A stretch of 14,299 nt of DNA from Lactobacillus sp. (GCA_003482405.1 DMZB01000072.1:1-14299), one strand, 5' to 3'. Positions 1 to 7,481 are shown, numbered from the stretch's first letter. The notes: generated by a model from the sequence alone, not told the origin. Translations and numbers: made by a program.

Positions 1-26
1 GAGGGTAGGTCGTTGCCATGCACATG

Positions 27-54
27 AAACGTCAATCTGCGGATTGGCGTTTTT
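27..54 (+). terminator. Rho-independent terminator of a gene upstream of the window
   Basis: An 11-bp stem (27-37 with 42-52, one G-U pair) closes on a TGCG tetraloop and runs into a T tract at 50-54. It probably ends a gene lying before position 1. Nothing in the first 26 bases identifies that gene. Confidence 0.75.
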
Positions 55-164
55 GTTTACCTTAAATTGACATGACAGCAAGGTCCGTCATTTAGGCTAA
101 CAGGCTATGGATACCTTAACGAACGGTCCAGCTTGCTTAATTGTTTCAGCAGGATGATTTAGTC

Positions 165-193
165 TTGAAGCAAACCCTGAAGTCCGCTATACT
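165..193 (+). promoter_or_regulatory. Promoter of tRNA-Thr
   Basis: TTGAAG (165-170) and TATACT (188-193) are separated by exactly 17 bases. The predicted start, near 200, is about 10 bases before the mature tRNA 5' end at 210. The stretch between the upstream terminator and this promoter (55-164) shows no gene or convincing structure. Confidence 0.8.
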
Positions 194-209
194 AACAGAT
201 GTGCTAATT

Positions 210-282
210 GCCGGATTAGCTCAGTTGGTAGAGCATCGGTATCGTAAACCGAGGGTCAGGTGTTCAAGTCACCTATCCGGCA
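210..282 (+). tRNA. tRNA-Thr (anticodon CGT)
   Basis: A 73-base cloverleaf. The acceptor stem is 210-216 with 275-281 (7 bp), with discriminator A282. The D stem is GCTC/GAGC (219-222, 231-234). The anticodon stem is 236-240 with 248-252, with loop ATCGTAA. The T stem is 258-262 with 270-274, with loop TTCAAGT. The anticodon at 243-245 is CGT, which reads the threonine codon ACG. The 3' CCA is not encoded and must be added after processing. The gene stands alone between its own promoter and terminator. Confidence 0.97.
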
Positions 283-300
283 TTATATGAGTTTGATTGG

Positions 301-341
301 AAGGGCATTATCATTGGAAGTTCACGATGATGATGCCTTTT
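301..341 (+). terminator. Rho-independent terminator of tRNA-Thr
   Basis: A 14-bp stem (301-314 with 327-340, two G-U pairs) encloses a 12-base loop. The 3' arm itself ends in TTTT. It lies 18 bases after the tRNA, as expected for a monocistronic tRNA unit. Confidence 0.75.
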
Positions 342-430
342 ATGCTACAGTGAACACTACTGTATAGGTTTACTGGTTAATAGCCACTTATACATGAGAA
401 ATCAAATGGAACATGGTTAAAAGATTAGAA

Positions 431-455
431 TTATTCACCTAAAAATGGCGAATAA
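431..455. repeat. Imperfect inverted repeat upstream of the dtpT promoter
   Basis: TTATTC (431-436) and GAATAA (450-455) form the outer arms, with an inner CC (438-439) and GG (447-448) also symmetric about position 443. The repeat ends 13 bases before the dtpT -35 element. It could be an operator, but it matches no regulator site I can name, and chance symmetry in AT-rich DNA is possible. Confidence 0.3.
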
Positions 456-468
456 ATTAAAAGAAGGT

Positions 469-498
469 TTGACTAGGGCCATTTATAACGACTATAAT
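469..498 (+). promoter_or_regulatory. Promoter of dtpT
   Basis: TTGACT (469-474) and a perfect TATAAT (493-498) are separated by 18 bases. Transcription should begin near 505, giving a leader of about 105 bases. The leader begins with a 7-bp dyad (TTATCGT at 503-509 with ACGATAA at 524-530). No T-box or other named riboswitch was recognised in it. The remaining part of 342-610 holds no gene I would support. Confidence 0.75.
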
Positions 499-610
499 TG
501 TTTTATCGTTTTTTTAATAAGTGACGATAACTTAATATGAACATCATTAAGAATTCCCGAAAAGTCATGGCCTTCGGGCTGCTATTGGGGGATAAATTAG
601 GAGGATTCTT

Positions 611-2092
611 TTGGAAAACAAGAAATATGATACGGCGTTCTTTGGACAGCCTCGTGGACTGGCTACGCTGTTCTTCACAGAAATGTGGGAACGTTTCAGT
701 TATTACGGCATGCGTGCCATCCTATTGTTCTACATGTATTTTGCTATTGATAAGGGTGGTCTTGGATTCAGTCAGGCGACTGCAAGTTCGATCATGGCTA
801 TTTATGGCTCGTTAGTTTATCTGTCTAGTGTTCTAGGTGGTTTTCTGAGTGATCGTGTCTTTGGACCACGACGGACCGTGTTCATGGGTGGTGTCCTGAT
901 TATGTTTGGACACATTGCCCTGGCCATTCCAGCAGGTGCTACGGCCTTGTTCGCATCCATTGCACTAATTGTTGTCGGAACCGGATTACTGAAGCCAAAC
1001 GTGTCTGAAATGGTCGGTGCTTTATATACTACTGAAGACCGTCGCCGTGACGCTGGTTTTAACATTTTTGTGTTTGGGATCAACATGGGGAGTCTGTTTT
1101 CACCATATATTGTGGGAACGCTGGGTGAAAAAGTTAACTTCCACCTTGGTTTCTCTCTAGCTGCCATCGGTATGTTCTTTGGCTTAATGCAATACTGGAT
1201 CGACGGTCGCAAATATCTGAGCAAAGACGGCTTGTATCCGTCAGATCCAATTGAACGTGACGATATTCGGCCACTGGCAGTTCGTTGGGGGTTAGGTGTT
1301 GTTGCTTTAATCTTGGTCATCATATTGATGAAACTGATGGACGCCCTGAACCTGAAGAACATTATTTTACTAATTAGTATTATCGCAATTGCGACACCAG
1401 TTGTTTACTTCATTATCATGCTGTCCAGTCGCAAGGTTACAAAGAATGAACGTCGGCATGTGGTGGCCTACATTCCACTGTTTATTGCCGCAATGCTCTT
1501 CTGGGCAATTGAGGAACAGGGTTCTGTGGTATTAGCGCTGTTTGCACAACAACGAACAAATCTGACAATCGGTGGTTGGACAATGCCAGCTGCTTACTTC
1601 CAGTCACTGAATCCCGCCTTCATCATGCTGTACACACCATTCTTTGCGATTCTTTGGACGAAGTTGGGCAAACGCCAGCCAAGTACGACAACAAAGTTTG
1701 CTTATGGGCTGATAATCGCCGGTATTTCATACCTGTTCATGGCGCTGCCGGGTTGGCTTGAAGGAACTGCTGGGCGTGTGTCGATTTGGTGGCTGATCGG
1801 TAGTTGGGCCATTGTTGAAATTGCGGAGTTACTGATTTCCCCAATTGGATTATCAGTTACGACACGGTTGGCACCGAACGCATTTCGGTCTCAGATGATG
1901 AGCATGTGGTTCTTAGCTGACGCTGCCGGTCAAGCGGTGAATGCTCAGATCGTTCAGTTCTATACCAGTAAAACAGAAGTTCCGTACTTCTTATCAGTTG
2001 GGGCTGTCAGTGTTGTCTTGGGACTGGTATTATTTGCCTTTAGAAAACCAATCTTTGGCCTAATGAAAGATGTTGAAATTGCTGAAGACTAA
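611..2092 (+). CDS. dtpT: Proton-coupled di-/tripeptide transporter, POT/PTR2 family
   Basis: A 493-residue, very hydrophobic protein of normal length for bacterial POT carriers, which import di- and tripeptides across the membrane with protons. Residues 24-28 (E-M-W-E-R) in the first membrane helix are the ExxER motif tied to proton coupling. The conserved [10 protein letters not shown] segment (Lys128-Pro-Asn) is the PTR2 signature. The start is a TTG at 611, with AGGAGG (599-604) placed 6 bases upstream. The ATG at 537 opens an unrelated frame and lacks such a site. The gene is monocistronic, with its own promoter and terminator. In lactic acid bacteria DtpT supplies peptide nitrogen. The exact peptide range cannot be read from sequence. 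Confidence 0.95.
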   Translation: MENKKYDTAFFGQPRGLATLFFTEMWERFSYYGMRAILLFYMYFAIDKGGLGFSQATASSIMAIYGSLVYLSSVLGGFLSDRVFGPRRTVFMGGVLIMFGHIALAIPAGATALFASIALIVVGTGLLKPNVSEMVGALYTTEDRRRDAGFNIFVFGINMGSLFSPYIVGTLGEKVNFHLGFSLAAIGMFFGLMQYWIDGRKYLSKDGLYPSDPIERDDIRPLAVRWGLGVVALILVIILMKLMDALNLKNIILLISIIAIATPVVYFIIMLSSRKVTKNERRHVVAYIPLFIAAMLFWAIEEQGSVVLALFAQQRTNLTIGGWTMPAAYFQSLNPAFIMLYTPFFAILWTKLGKRQPSTTTKFAYGLIIAGISYLFMALPGWLEGTAGRVSIWWLIGSWAIVEIAELLISPIGLSVTTRLAPNAFRSQMMSMWFLADAAGQAVNAQIVQFYTSKTEVPYFLSVGAVSVVLGLVLFAFRKPIFGLMKDVEIAED

Positions 2093-2121
2093 TCGATAAG
2101 TTAAAATCATAAATAAGTTTG

Positions 2122-2130
2122 TGCTAGAAT
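2122..2130 (+). promoter_or_regulatory. Probable extended -10 promoter of the metallophosphoesterase gene
   Basis: TGTGC precedes TAGAAT (2125-2130), giving a TRTGn extended -10 element. Only a poor -35 (TTAAAA at 2101-2106) is present, which extended -10 promoters tolerate. The predicted start near 2137 lies inside the dtpT terminator stem, so the new transcript would lack most of the 5' arm and escape termination. Confidence 0.5.
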
Positions 2131-2160
2131 GTGCTCAACGATTGTTGGGTACATTTTTTT
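2128..2160 (+). terminator. Rho-independent terminator of dtpT
   Basis: A 12-bp stem (2128-2139 with 2144-2155, two G-U pairs) closes on a GATT loop and is followed by seven T residues (2154-2160). It starts 36 bases after the dtpT stop codon. Confidence 0.9.
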
Positions 2161-2187
2161 GTTCAGCAAAAATGAAAGGCGGTTATT

Positions 2188-3018
2188 ATGGTACGTGTAG
2201 CGTTAACCAGCGACAATCATTTTGACGTCAATCAATTGGATAGTGATGCCATATTAAAGCGCCAGGCGGCTGTTCTAGCGGACGCAAACATCCGTTACTA
2301 CATTATTGCGGGTGACACTTTCAATGACTTCACAAAGACGCTGAGCTATGTGGATGCCTTACAACACGAGTTGGGGAGTCAAACTGAAGTTTACTTTCTT
2401 GCTGGCAATCATGATATGGCTGCCGGAGTGACGTATGACGAACTTGAAACTCGTATTAATGCCCATTATCTTCATAATCAATTTATTGATATTCCGAATA
2501 CAAATTGGCGAATTATTGGCAATAATGGATGGTATGACTACACGTTTGCTAGCCAGTTATTTGATCAGCGCAGTGTTGATGACTTTGCCCAGTGGAAACG
2601 AGCCTATTGGTTTGATGGTGTTATTAAACAGCCAATGACCGACCCAGAGCGAGAAGACGTGGTATTGCAGCAAACAGCTAACCAGTTGCTATCTGCAAGT
2701 GTTGCCCACAAACGTACCTTGTATGTAACACATTTTGTGCCACGGGCAGAATATACGCGCATTACTGACGACAATCGCTTTTGGAACATGGCCAATGCAA
2801 TGTATGGTAGTCGCCGGCTGGGTGAGGTGCTGACTAAGGGACATGTTACCTACGCACAATTTGGTCACTTGCATATTAAACCAGCGCCACGGACTCTAGG
2901 GCACGTAACCTATTTTAACCAATCGGTTGGTTATAACACGCATCGTCTGCAAGAATGGATTCACCAGGATTTTATGAGTGAATGGCAGACCAGATTGAAA
3001 ATTTTGAACCTGCAATAA
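2188..3018 (+). CDS. Calcineurin-like metallophosphoesterase, substrate unknown
   Basis: A 276-residue protein with the full dimetal phosphoesterase motif set: D9-x-H11, G42-D43 with N46, G73-N-H-D76, H182 in VTHFVP, and G226-H-L-H229. These ligands bind two metal ions that activate water for phosphoester cleavage. No signal peptide or membrane segment is visible, so it should be cytoplasmic. The ATG at 2188 follows AAAGGCGG (2175-2182) by 5 bases. The gene sits alone between dtpT and a tRNA operon, so context gives no clue to its substrate. Candidates in this superfamily include nucleotide, phosphodiester and phosphoprotein substrates. The family call is firm, the specific function is not. 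Confidence 0.9.
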   Translation: MVRVALTSDNHFDVNQLDSDAILKRQAAVLADANIRYYIIAGDTFNDFTKTLSYVDALQHELGSQTEVYFLAGNHDMAAGVTYDELETRINAHYLHNQFIDIPNTNWRIIGNNGWYDYTFASQLFDQRSVDDFAQWKRAYWFDGVIKQPMTDPEREDVVLQQTANQLLSASVAHKRTLYVTHFVPRAEYTRITDDNRFWNMANAMYGSRRLGEVLTKGHVTYAQFGHLHIKPAPRTLGHVTYFNQSVGYNTHRLQEWIHQDFMSEWQTRLKILNLQ

Positions 3019-3031
3019 TTCCTGATTGCGC

Positions 3032-3060
3032 TTGAATTTGGACTGACTTTTAGTTAAAAT
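3032..3060 (+). promoter_or_regulatory. Promoter of the tRNA-Tyr/tRNA-Gln unit
   Basis: TTGAAT (3032-3037) and TAAAAT (3055-3060) are separated by 17 bases. The predicted start near 3067 is about 12 bases before the tRNA-Tyr 5' end. Confidence 0.7.
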
Positions 3061-3078
3061 TAAAAAGTTGTCAGGAAC

Positions 3079-3159
3079 GGCGGAATAGCGAAGTGGCTAA
3101 ACGCAGCGGTCTGTAAAACCGCCCCGAAAGGTTCGTTGGTTCGAATCCAACTTCCGCCA
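3079..3159 (+). tRNA. tRNA-Tyr (anticodon GTA)
   Basis: An 81-base class II tRNA. The acceptor stem GGCGGAA (3079-3085) pairs with TTCCGCC (3152-3158), with discriminator A3159. The anticodon loop CTGTAAA carries GTA at 3113-3115, read as tyrosine. A long variable arm (CCCGAAAGG region) follows the anticodon stem, as expected for bacterial tRNA-Tyr. CCA is not encoded. Confidence 0.97.
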
Positions 3160-3164
3160 TTTAT

Positions 3165-3236
3165 TGGGATATAGCCAAGTGGTAAGGCAACGGACTTTGA
3201 CTCCGTCATGCGCTGGTTCGAATCCAGCTATCCCAA
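3165..3236 (+). tRNA. tRNA-Gln (anticodon TTG)
   Basis: A 72-base cloverleaf starting 5 bases after tRNA-Tyr, surely on the same transcript. The acceptor stem TGGGATA (3165-3171) pairs with TATCCCA (3229-3235), with discriminator A3236. The anticodon loop CTTTGAC carries TTG at 3197-3199, so it reads glutamine codons. CCA is not encoded. Confidence 0.97.
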
Positions 3237-3250
3237 TTAAAATAATTTTC

Positions 3251-3288
3251 GAAAGAGGCATTGCCGTCATGGTGATGTCTCTTTCTTT
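3251..3288 (+). terminator. Terminator of the tRNA-Tyr/tRNA-Gln unit
   Basis: An 11-bp stem (3251-3261 with 3275-3285, one G-U pair) encloses a 13-base loop. The T tract beyond the stem is short (TTT), but the 3' arm itself ends in CTTTC. It lies 14 bases after tRNA-Gln. Confidence 0.7.
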
Positions 3289-3315
3289 ACGTTCACGAGT
3301 AGACTGTGGTATTCT
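3286..3315 (+). promoter_or_regulatory. Probable promoter of rarA
   Basis: TTTACG (3286-3291) and TATTCT (3310-3315) are separated by 18 bases, with TGTGG immediately before the -10, an extended TRTGn element. The start near 3322 would give a 29-base leader. A GTG at 3306 lies inside this promoter, which argues against its use as a start codon. Confidence 0.55.
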
Positions 3316-3350
3316 TTAAAGCGAACATACGTTTGAAAAAAGGAAAAGAT

Positions 3351-4715
3351 ATGACTGAACAAACTTCAATTTTTGACCAAAGTGATGAAAATCAACCACT
3401 GGCCAGTCGCATGCGGCCACAGAATCTGGCTGAGTTCGTCGGCCAGCAACAACTACTAGGGCATGGCAAAGTGCTACGCCAATTAATTGATGACGATGCT
3501 GTTTCATCATTAATACTTTGGGGACCACCTGGTGTTGGGAAAACGACCCTGGCGCGGATTATTGCCAATAAGACACGAGCGCGTTTCATCAACTTTAGCG
3601 CCGTCACTAGTGGTATTAAGGAAATTCGTAAAGTGATGGAAGAAGCAGAGGAAAATCGCCAGATTGGTGAGCGAACAATCGTATTTGTGGATGAAATTCA
3701 CCGGTTTAACAAAGCTCAGCAGGACGCCTTTTTGCCTTTTGTTGAGAAGGGCAGCATTACCTTAATTGGCGCAACGACCGAGAATCCTTCGTTTGAAATT
3801 AACTCTGCCTTGCTGTCACGAACCAAGGTCTTTGTCCTACAGGAACTGACGCATGAAGATTTGGTGACGTTACTGACACAGGCATTACATGATGACCGTG
3901 GATTTGGCCAGCAAAAGATTCATATCAGTGACCAAACTGTGGCCGCAATTGCAGATTTTGCAAATGGCGATGCCCGGGTCGCACTGAATACATTGGAAAT
4001 GGCCGTACTTAATGGTCAGCAGGTGGGGGATATGACTACCATTGACCAGGCGGACGTTGCGCAGTTAGTTTCGCGAAAATCGTTGATGTATGACAAAAAG
4101 GGTGATGAACACTATAACATTATCTCTGCACTGCATAAATCGATGCGAAACTCAGATGCAGACGCAGCTTTGTACTGGCTGTCACGTATGTTAGAAGGCG
4201 GCGAGGATCCGTTGTATGTGGCTCGTCGTTTGATTCGTTTTGCCAGCGAGGATATTGGATTAGCAGATTCACGAGCTTTAGAGATTGCTGTGGCATCTTA
4301 TCAGGCTTCTCATTTGATCGGCATGCCAGAATGTAGCGTCAACTTGGCTCAGGCTGTTGTGTATCTGTCGATGGCACCTAAATCCAACGCCATTTACACC
4401 GCTTATTCTGCGGCAAAACATGACGCACTACACAGCATGGCTGAACCGGTGCCCTTGCAAATTCGCAATGCGCCAACTAAATTAATGGCCGATCTGCACT
4501 ATGGTGAAGGTTATCAGTATGCGCATGACGCGAAGGATAAATTGACGACGTTACAAACGATGCCTGACAATTTGGTCGGCCATGAATACTATCAGCCAAC
4601 GACGCAAGGTTCTGAGAAAAAATTTGCAGAACGTTTAGCTCAAATCAAGCAGTGGCACGCAGAACACGACGGGACTGATGACAGCAGATCTAATGGTGAC
4701 ACGCCACACCAATAG
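3351..4715 (+). CDS. rarA: Replication-associated recombination protein A (RarA/MgsA), AAA+ ATPase
   Basis: A 454-residue protein, usual for the RarA/WRNIP1/Mgs1 family, which acts at stalled replication forks. Visible motifs are Walker A G58-PPGVGKT-T66, Walker B ending D114-E115 in VDEIHRF, and sensor 1 IGATTEN (139-145). The C-terminal half holds the conserved tetramerisation segment (SxRDxD-like RNSDADAALYW, and LEGGEDPLYVARRLIRFASEDIG). I start it at the ATG at 3351, with AAGGA (3340-3344) 6 bases upstream. The frame stays open back to a GTG at 3306, but that codon overlaps the promoter and lacks a ribosome binding site. No terminator is evident before the next gene. Confidence 0.95.
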   Translation: MTEQTSIFDQSDENQPLASRMRPQNLAEFVGQQQLLGHGKVLRQLIDDDAVSSLILWGPPGVGKTTLARIIANKTRARFINFSAVTSGIKEIRKVMEEAEENRQIGERTIVFVDEIHRFNKAQQDAFLPFVEKGSITLIGATTENPSFEINSALLSRTKVFVLQELTHEDLVTLLTQALHDDRGFGQQKIHISDQTVAAIADFANGDARVALNTLEMAVLNGQQVGDMTTIDQADVAQLVSRKSLMYDKKGDEHYNIISALHKSMRNSDADAALYWLSRMLEGGEDPLYVARRLIRFASEDIGLADSRALEIAVASYQASHLIGMPECSVNLAQAVVYLSMAPKSNAIYTAYSAAKHDALHSMAEPVPLQIRNAPTKLMADLHYGEGYQYAHDAKDKLTTLQTMPDNLVGHEYYQPTTQGSEKKFAERLAQIKQWHAEHDGTDDSRSNGDTPHQ

Positions 4716-4764
4716 CAGATGTCATTTAAGCGAGTTATCAGTATGGTTCGCGACATAAAAGCAC

Positions 4765-4770
4765 TATAAT
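4765..4770 (+). promoter_or_regulatory. Probable -10 element of the S9 peptidase-ogt operon
   Basis: A perfect TATAAT stands 40 bases before the peptidase ATG. The hexamer 17 bases upstream (TATGGT, 4742-4747) is a poor -35, so strength and exact architecture are uncertain. Confidence 0.45.
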
Positions 4771-4810
4771 AATTGCAAGTGTAACGAAATAAAAAAGATG
4801 AGGCGATTCT

Positions 4811-6802
4811 ATGGTCCAATCTGTAGCGGTAACAGACTTATACAAACTAGTTTCACTTGCACAACCCGTTGCAACATCTGATGCAGTCTTTTTTTTGCAA
4901 ACGCAAATGCGTGACCAAGAAAATGATTATGCGACGACGATTCAACGGTTTGATTTACATACACGATCAACGAGCGCTTGGGGCACTTTAACTGGTAAGG
5001 ATAATGCGATCAGTGTTAGCGATGATCAAAAACAACTACTTTTTACCAGCGAGGATAACAATCAGCAACGACAGGTCTTTGCACAGTCCTTAGCGGGTGG
5101 ATCACCAGTTCAAGTGACGTTTGATCCGTTTGGCGTTGCCCAATATGTGTGGGATGCTGAAAACCAGGTTGTTTATTACCAAACGGCACCTAAAAAGAAT
5201 GGTAAAGTCCCGGCAAAACCAGATCCTAAACGACCACAAACCATAAGTTATACGAAAACAATTTATAAAGACAATGATTTAGGCTATTTTGCTGAAGATG
5301 AACGCTATGTTATTAAGAAACAAATTGTTGGTCATAAAACTGCGCAAGAGATTTTCGATAGTTCAGAAAAATTTTCTTTAGGGCCGCTTTCTCATAACGG
5401 AACGTTATTAACGTATGCCATTGCTGGCAAGCCAGAAGATGACAATGATTTTAGTGAACTTACTTATGGCCTGAATTTAACAACTGGCAAAACTGAAGCA
5501 TTGACGGCTAGTTTACCAGTAGCTTCATTGTCACCAGTTGCATTTAACAAGTCCGATACCGATTTATTGTTATGGGGCACGACAAATGAAATACCTAACA
5601 TTTCAGCCTATCATCTGTATGATTACCACTTTGAAAACCAGCAATTAACAGACTTAACGCCCGACAAAGATGTTATGGTCGGCGACATGATTATGAACGC
5701 TGATTTTCAGCAGAACCTCAGCGGGCGGTCAGCGGCGTTCATTGATGAGAAACAGTATGTGTATACGCAATTATTAGACGGCACCGTTCAGTTGGTGGTC
5801 GGCAAACTTGGCGATAAATTAACGGATCATCAAAAATTAGTCAGTGGTTCCCGCCACGTGACAGATTTCACCGTTGCTGACGACGGCAAGACAGTTTTCT
5901 TTACCCAATCGGATTGGACAACGGTGGCAAAGCTATCAGCTGTAACCTTAGCCACTAACGAAGAGCGGGATTTAACGAATCCTAATCGTAGCTACGAAAC
6001 AAGCCATCAGTTAGTTGAGCCGTTACGATTTACGTTTGTCAGTGATGATGGGGTCAGTGTGCCAGGCTGGTATCTACCACCAATTAACGCGCAAAGTAAA
6101 CGAGACTATCCGGTCATTTTATATGTTCACGGTGGTCCTGGAGCAAACTATGGTGAAACGTTCTTTCATGAGCTTCAATTTCATGCTAGTGAAGGTTACG
6201 GGGTGGTTGCAATTAACCCACGTGGGTCGACCAGCTACGGTGAGGATTTTCAGCGCGGTGTCATTGGCCATTATGGTGAAGGCGATTACGCGGATCTGAT
6301 GAATGGTCTCGACCACGTTCTCGAACTTGATCCTAAAATTGATCGGCAACGACTATATGTTACGGGTGGTTCCTATGGTGGGTTTATGACTAACTGGATC
6401 GAAGGCCATACAGATCGCTTCAAGGCTGCCGTGACGCAACGGTCTATCGCGAACTGGATCAGTATGTATGGGACAAGCGATATCGGCTACTACTTTTTGC
6501 CATGGGAATTGACCGGCGAGCAGACCATGAAAGCGACGAATTTAAAGCCACTATGGGATGCGTCACCATTAAAATACGTTGGCAACGTTAAGACGCCGAC
6601 CTTGATTTTACACAGTGAACGAGATTTTCGTTGCCCAATTGGACAAGGTGAAGAGTGGTACACCTCGCTTAAGCTGAATGGTGTTGAGACAAAGATGGTT
6701 CGCTTCCCTGGTGAAAACCACGACTTATCCAGAATTGGGTTACCAAGTTTGCGCGTAGAACGGATGCAGCGGATTCACGATTGGTTTGAAGCACATCAAT
6801 AG
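4811..6802 (+). CDS. S9 family serine peptidase (acylaminoacyl-peptidase / dipeptidyl-peptidase type)
   Basis: A 663-residue prolyl-oligopeptidase-family enzyme. The N-terminal part (about 1-390) is rich in beta strands and resembles the WD40-like propeller that gates these enzymes. The C-terminal alpha/beta-hydrolase domain starts near the oxyanion-loop HGGPG. The catalytic triad can be placed: Ser521 in GGSYGG, Asp605 in SERDFRCP and His637 in GENHD. There is no signal peptide, so it should be an intracellular peptidase acting on short peptides, fitting a cell with a peptide transporter nearby. The ATG at 4811 follows a modest GAGG site (4800-4803). Acylaminoacyl-peptidase and dipeptidyl-peptidase activities cannot be told apart from sequence alone. 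Confidence 0.92.
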   Translation: MVQSVAVTDLYKLVSLAQPVATSDAVFFLQTQMRDQENDYATTIQRFDLHTRSTSAWGTLTGKDNAISVSDDQKQLLFTSEDNNQQRQVFAQSLAGGSPVQVTFDPFGVAQYVWDAENQVVYYQTAPKKNGKVPAKPDPKRPQTISYTKTIYKDNDLGYFAEDERYVIKKQIVGHKTAQEIFDSSEKFSLGPLSHNGTLLTYAIAGKPEDDNDFSELTYGLNLTTGKTEALTASLPVASLSPVAFNKSDTDLLLWGTTNEIPNISAYHLYDYHFENQQLTDLTPDKDVMVGDMIMNADFQQNLSGRSAAFIDEKQYVYTQLLDGTVQLVVGKLGDKLTDHQKLVSGSRHVTDFTVADDGKTVFFTQSDWTTVAKLSAVTLATNEERDLTNPNRSYETSHQLVEPLRFTFVSDDGVSVPGWYLPPINAQSKRDYPVILYVHGGPGANYGETFFHELQFHASEGYGVVAINPRGSTSYGEDFQRGVIGHYGEGDYADLMNGLDHVLELDPKIDRQRLYVTGGSYGGFMTNWIEGHTDRFKAAVTQRSIANWISMYGTSDIGYYFLPWELTGEQTMKATNLKPLWDASPLKYVGNVKTPTLILHSERDFRCPIGQGEEWYTSLKLNGVETKMVRFPGENHDLSRIGLPSLRVERMQRIHDWFEAHQ

Positions 6803-6825
6803 ATGACGATGGGGAGGAAAGAGTT

Positions 6826-7338
6826 ATGGTGCAGTTATATCATGATGCTGTGGACACAAGTGTCGGCGAATTACAGTTGTTGGTTTCGCAAAAGGGGCTG
6901 GTTTTCGTCGGTTCTCCGAATGCGCCATTGACAGAGGCCAAACAGTATTTAAATGATGCGGAGAGTGTCGACCACGCTAAGACAGATGAACACGTGACGG
7001 CACCGTATAGAACCGAGATTAGTGATTATTTTGATGGGCAACGACAAGACTTTGACTTACCGATTGATCACTTTGGTACCGGTACGCACCTTCAACAAGC
7101 TGTGTGGGATGCACTAGTCTTGATTCCTTATGGCATGACTTGTGATTACAGCACCATCGCGGTCAACATTGGTCAACCAACTGCCATTCGCGCCGTGGCT
7201 ACTGCAATTGCTAAGAATCCGGTACTCATCGTGACACCTTGTCATCGGGTATTACGCAAAGATGGCGGCTTGGGCGGTTATCGCGGCGGACTAACCATGA
7301 AAAAGCAGTTACTGGCATTAGAGCGAGCAAATAGTTAA
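6826..7338 (+). CDS. ogt: Methylated-DNA--protein-cysteine S-methyltransferase
   Basis: A 170-residue suicide DNA-repair protein that transfers the alkyl group from O6-alkylguanine (and O4-alkylthymine) to its own cysteine. The acceptor is Cys139 in the invariant PCHRV motif. The preceding segment TAIRAVATAIAKNP matches the helix-turn-helix with the arginine finger, and GGLGGYRGG matches the following conserved loop. It has a short N-terminal domain and no AraC-like domain, so it is of the Ogt type rather than Ada. The ATG at 6826 has a strong GGAGG (6813-6817) 8 bases upstream. It starts 23 bases after the S9 peptidase stop, so the two are co-transcribed, although no functional link between them is obvious. 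Confidence 0.94.
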   Translation: MVQLYHDAVDTSVGELQLLVSQKGLVFVGSPNAPLTEAKQYLNDAESVDHAKTDEHVTAPYRTEISDYFDGQRQDFDLPIDHFGTGTHLQQAVWDALVLIPYGMTCDYSTIAVNIGQPTAIRAVATAIAKNPVLIVTPCHRVLRKDGGLGGYRGGLTMKKQLLALERANS

Positions 7339-7352
7339 CAGTAGTAAAGTTA

Positions 7353-7402
7353 AAGCGTAGGTGCTTGAGACATAATAAGCTCAGGTGGTCTGCGCTTATT
7401 TT
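7353..7402 (+). terminator. Terminator of the S9 peptidase-ogt operon
   Basis: A long stem of 17 pairs (7353-7369 with 7380-7397, one bulged G and several G-U pairs) encloses a 10-base loop and is followed by ATTTT. It starts 14 bases after the ogt stop. The T tract is modest. Confidence 0.7.
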
Positions 7403-7442
7403 AGTGATTGAATTGGTTAAACAAGCATATAGCAGCTCACAG

Positions 7443-7471
7443 TTGCATTATTGGTCTATATCAGTTACATT
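7443..7471 (+). promoter_or_regulatory. Putative promoter of proC
   Basis: TTGCAT (7443-7448) and TACATT (7466-7471) are separated by 17 bases. The start near 7478 would give an 80-base leader before the proC ATG. The hexamers are only fair. What supports them is that a NagR-like operator sits between them in exactly the register seen at the nagA promoter. The rest of 7403-7558 contains no other gene. Confidence 0.5.
7452..7463. promoter_or_regulatory. Putative NagR operator (dre-like site) in the proC promoter
   Basis: TGGTCTATATCA differs at one position from the perfect dre palindrome TGGTCTATACCA found upstream of nagA. It starts 3 bases after the -35 and ends 2 bases before the -10, identical spacing to the nagA site. 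A bound repressor would block RNA polymerase. Binding is inferred. Confidence 0.5.
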
Positions 7472-7481
7472 CTAAATGTAA
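7465..7481. repeat. 17-bp perfect palindrome over the proC -10/start region
   Basis: TTACATT (7465-7471), spacer CTA, AATGTAA (7475-7481). It covers the putative -10 and the predicted start point, a classic repressor position. It does not fit the NagR consensus, and I cannot assign it to a named regulator. Confidence 0.5.

Noticed and set aside
82..140. Repeated GGTCC and AGGCTA words before the tRNA-Thr promoter
   Set aside because: They are short direct repeats of 5-6 bases without symmetry or spacing that suggests function.
376..393. TGGTTAATAGCCA upstream of dtpT as a third dre site
   Set aside because: It is 13 bases long with the wrong centre and does not keep the TGGTnTAnACCA pattern.
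210..430. tRNA-Thr 3' end as a phage or island attachment site
   Set aside because: No integrase gene and no direct repeat of the tRNA 3' end is present in the window.
537..815. 92-codon ATG frame overlapping the start of dtpT
   Set aside because: It lacks a ribosome binding site, overlaps the strongly supported dtpT in another frame, and encodes no recognisable domain.
817..1362. 181-codon minus-strand frame inside dtpT, and similar long antisense frames elsewhere
   Set aside because: These are shadows of coding sequence: no ribosome binding sites, no known domains, and each lies opposite a well-supported gene.
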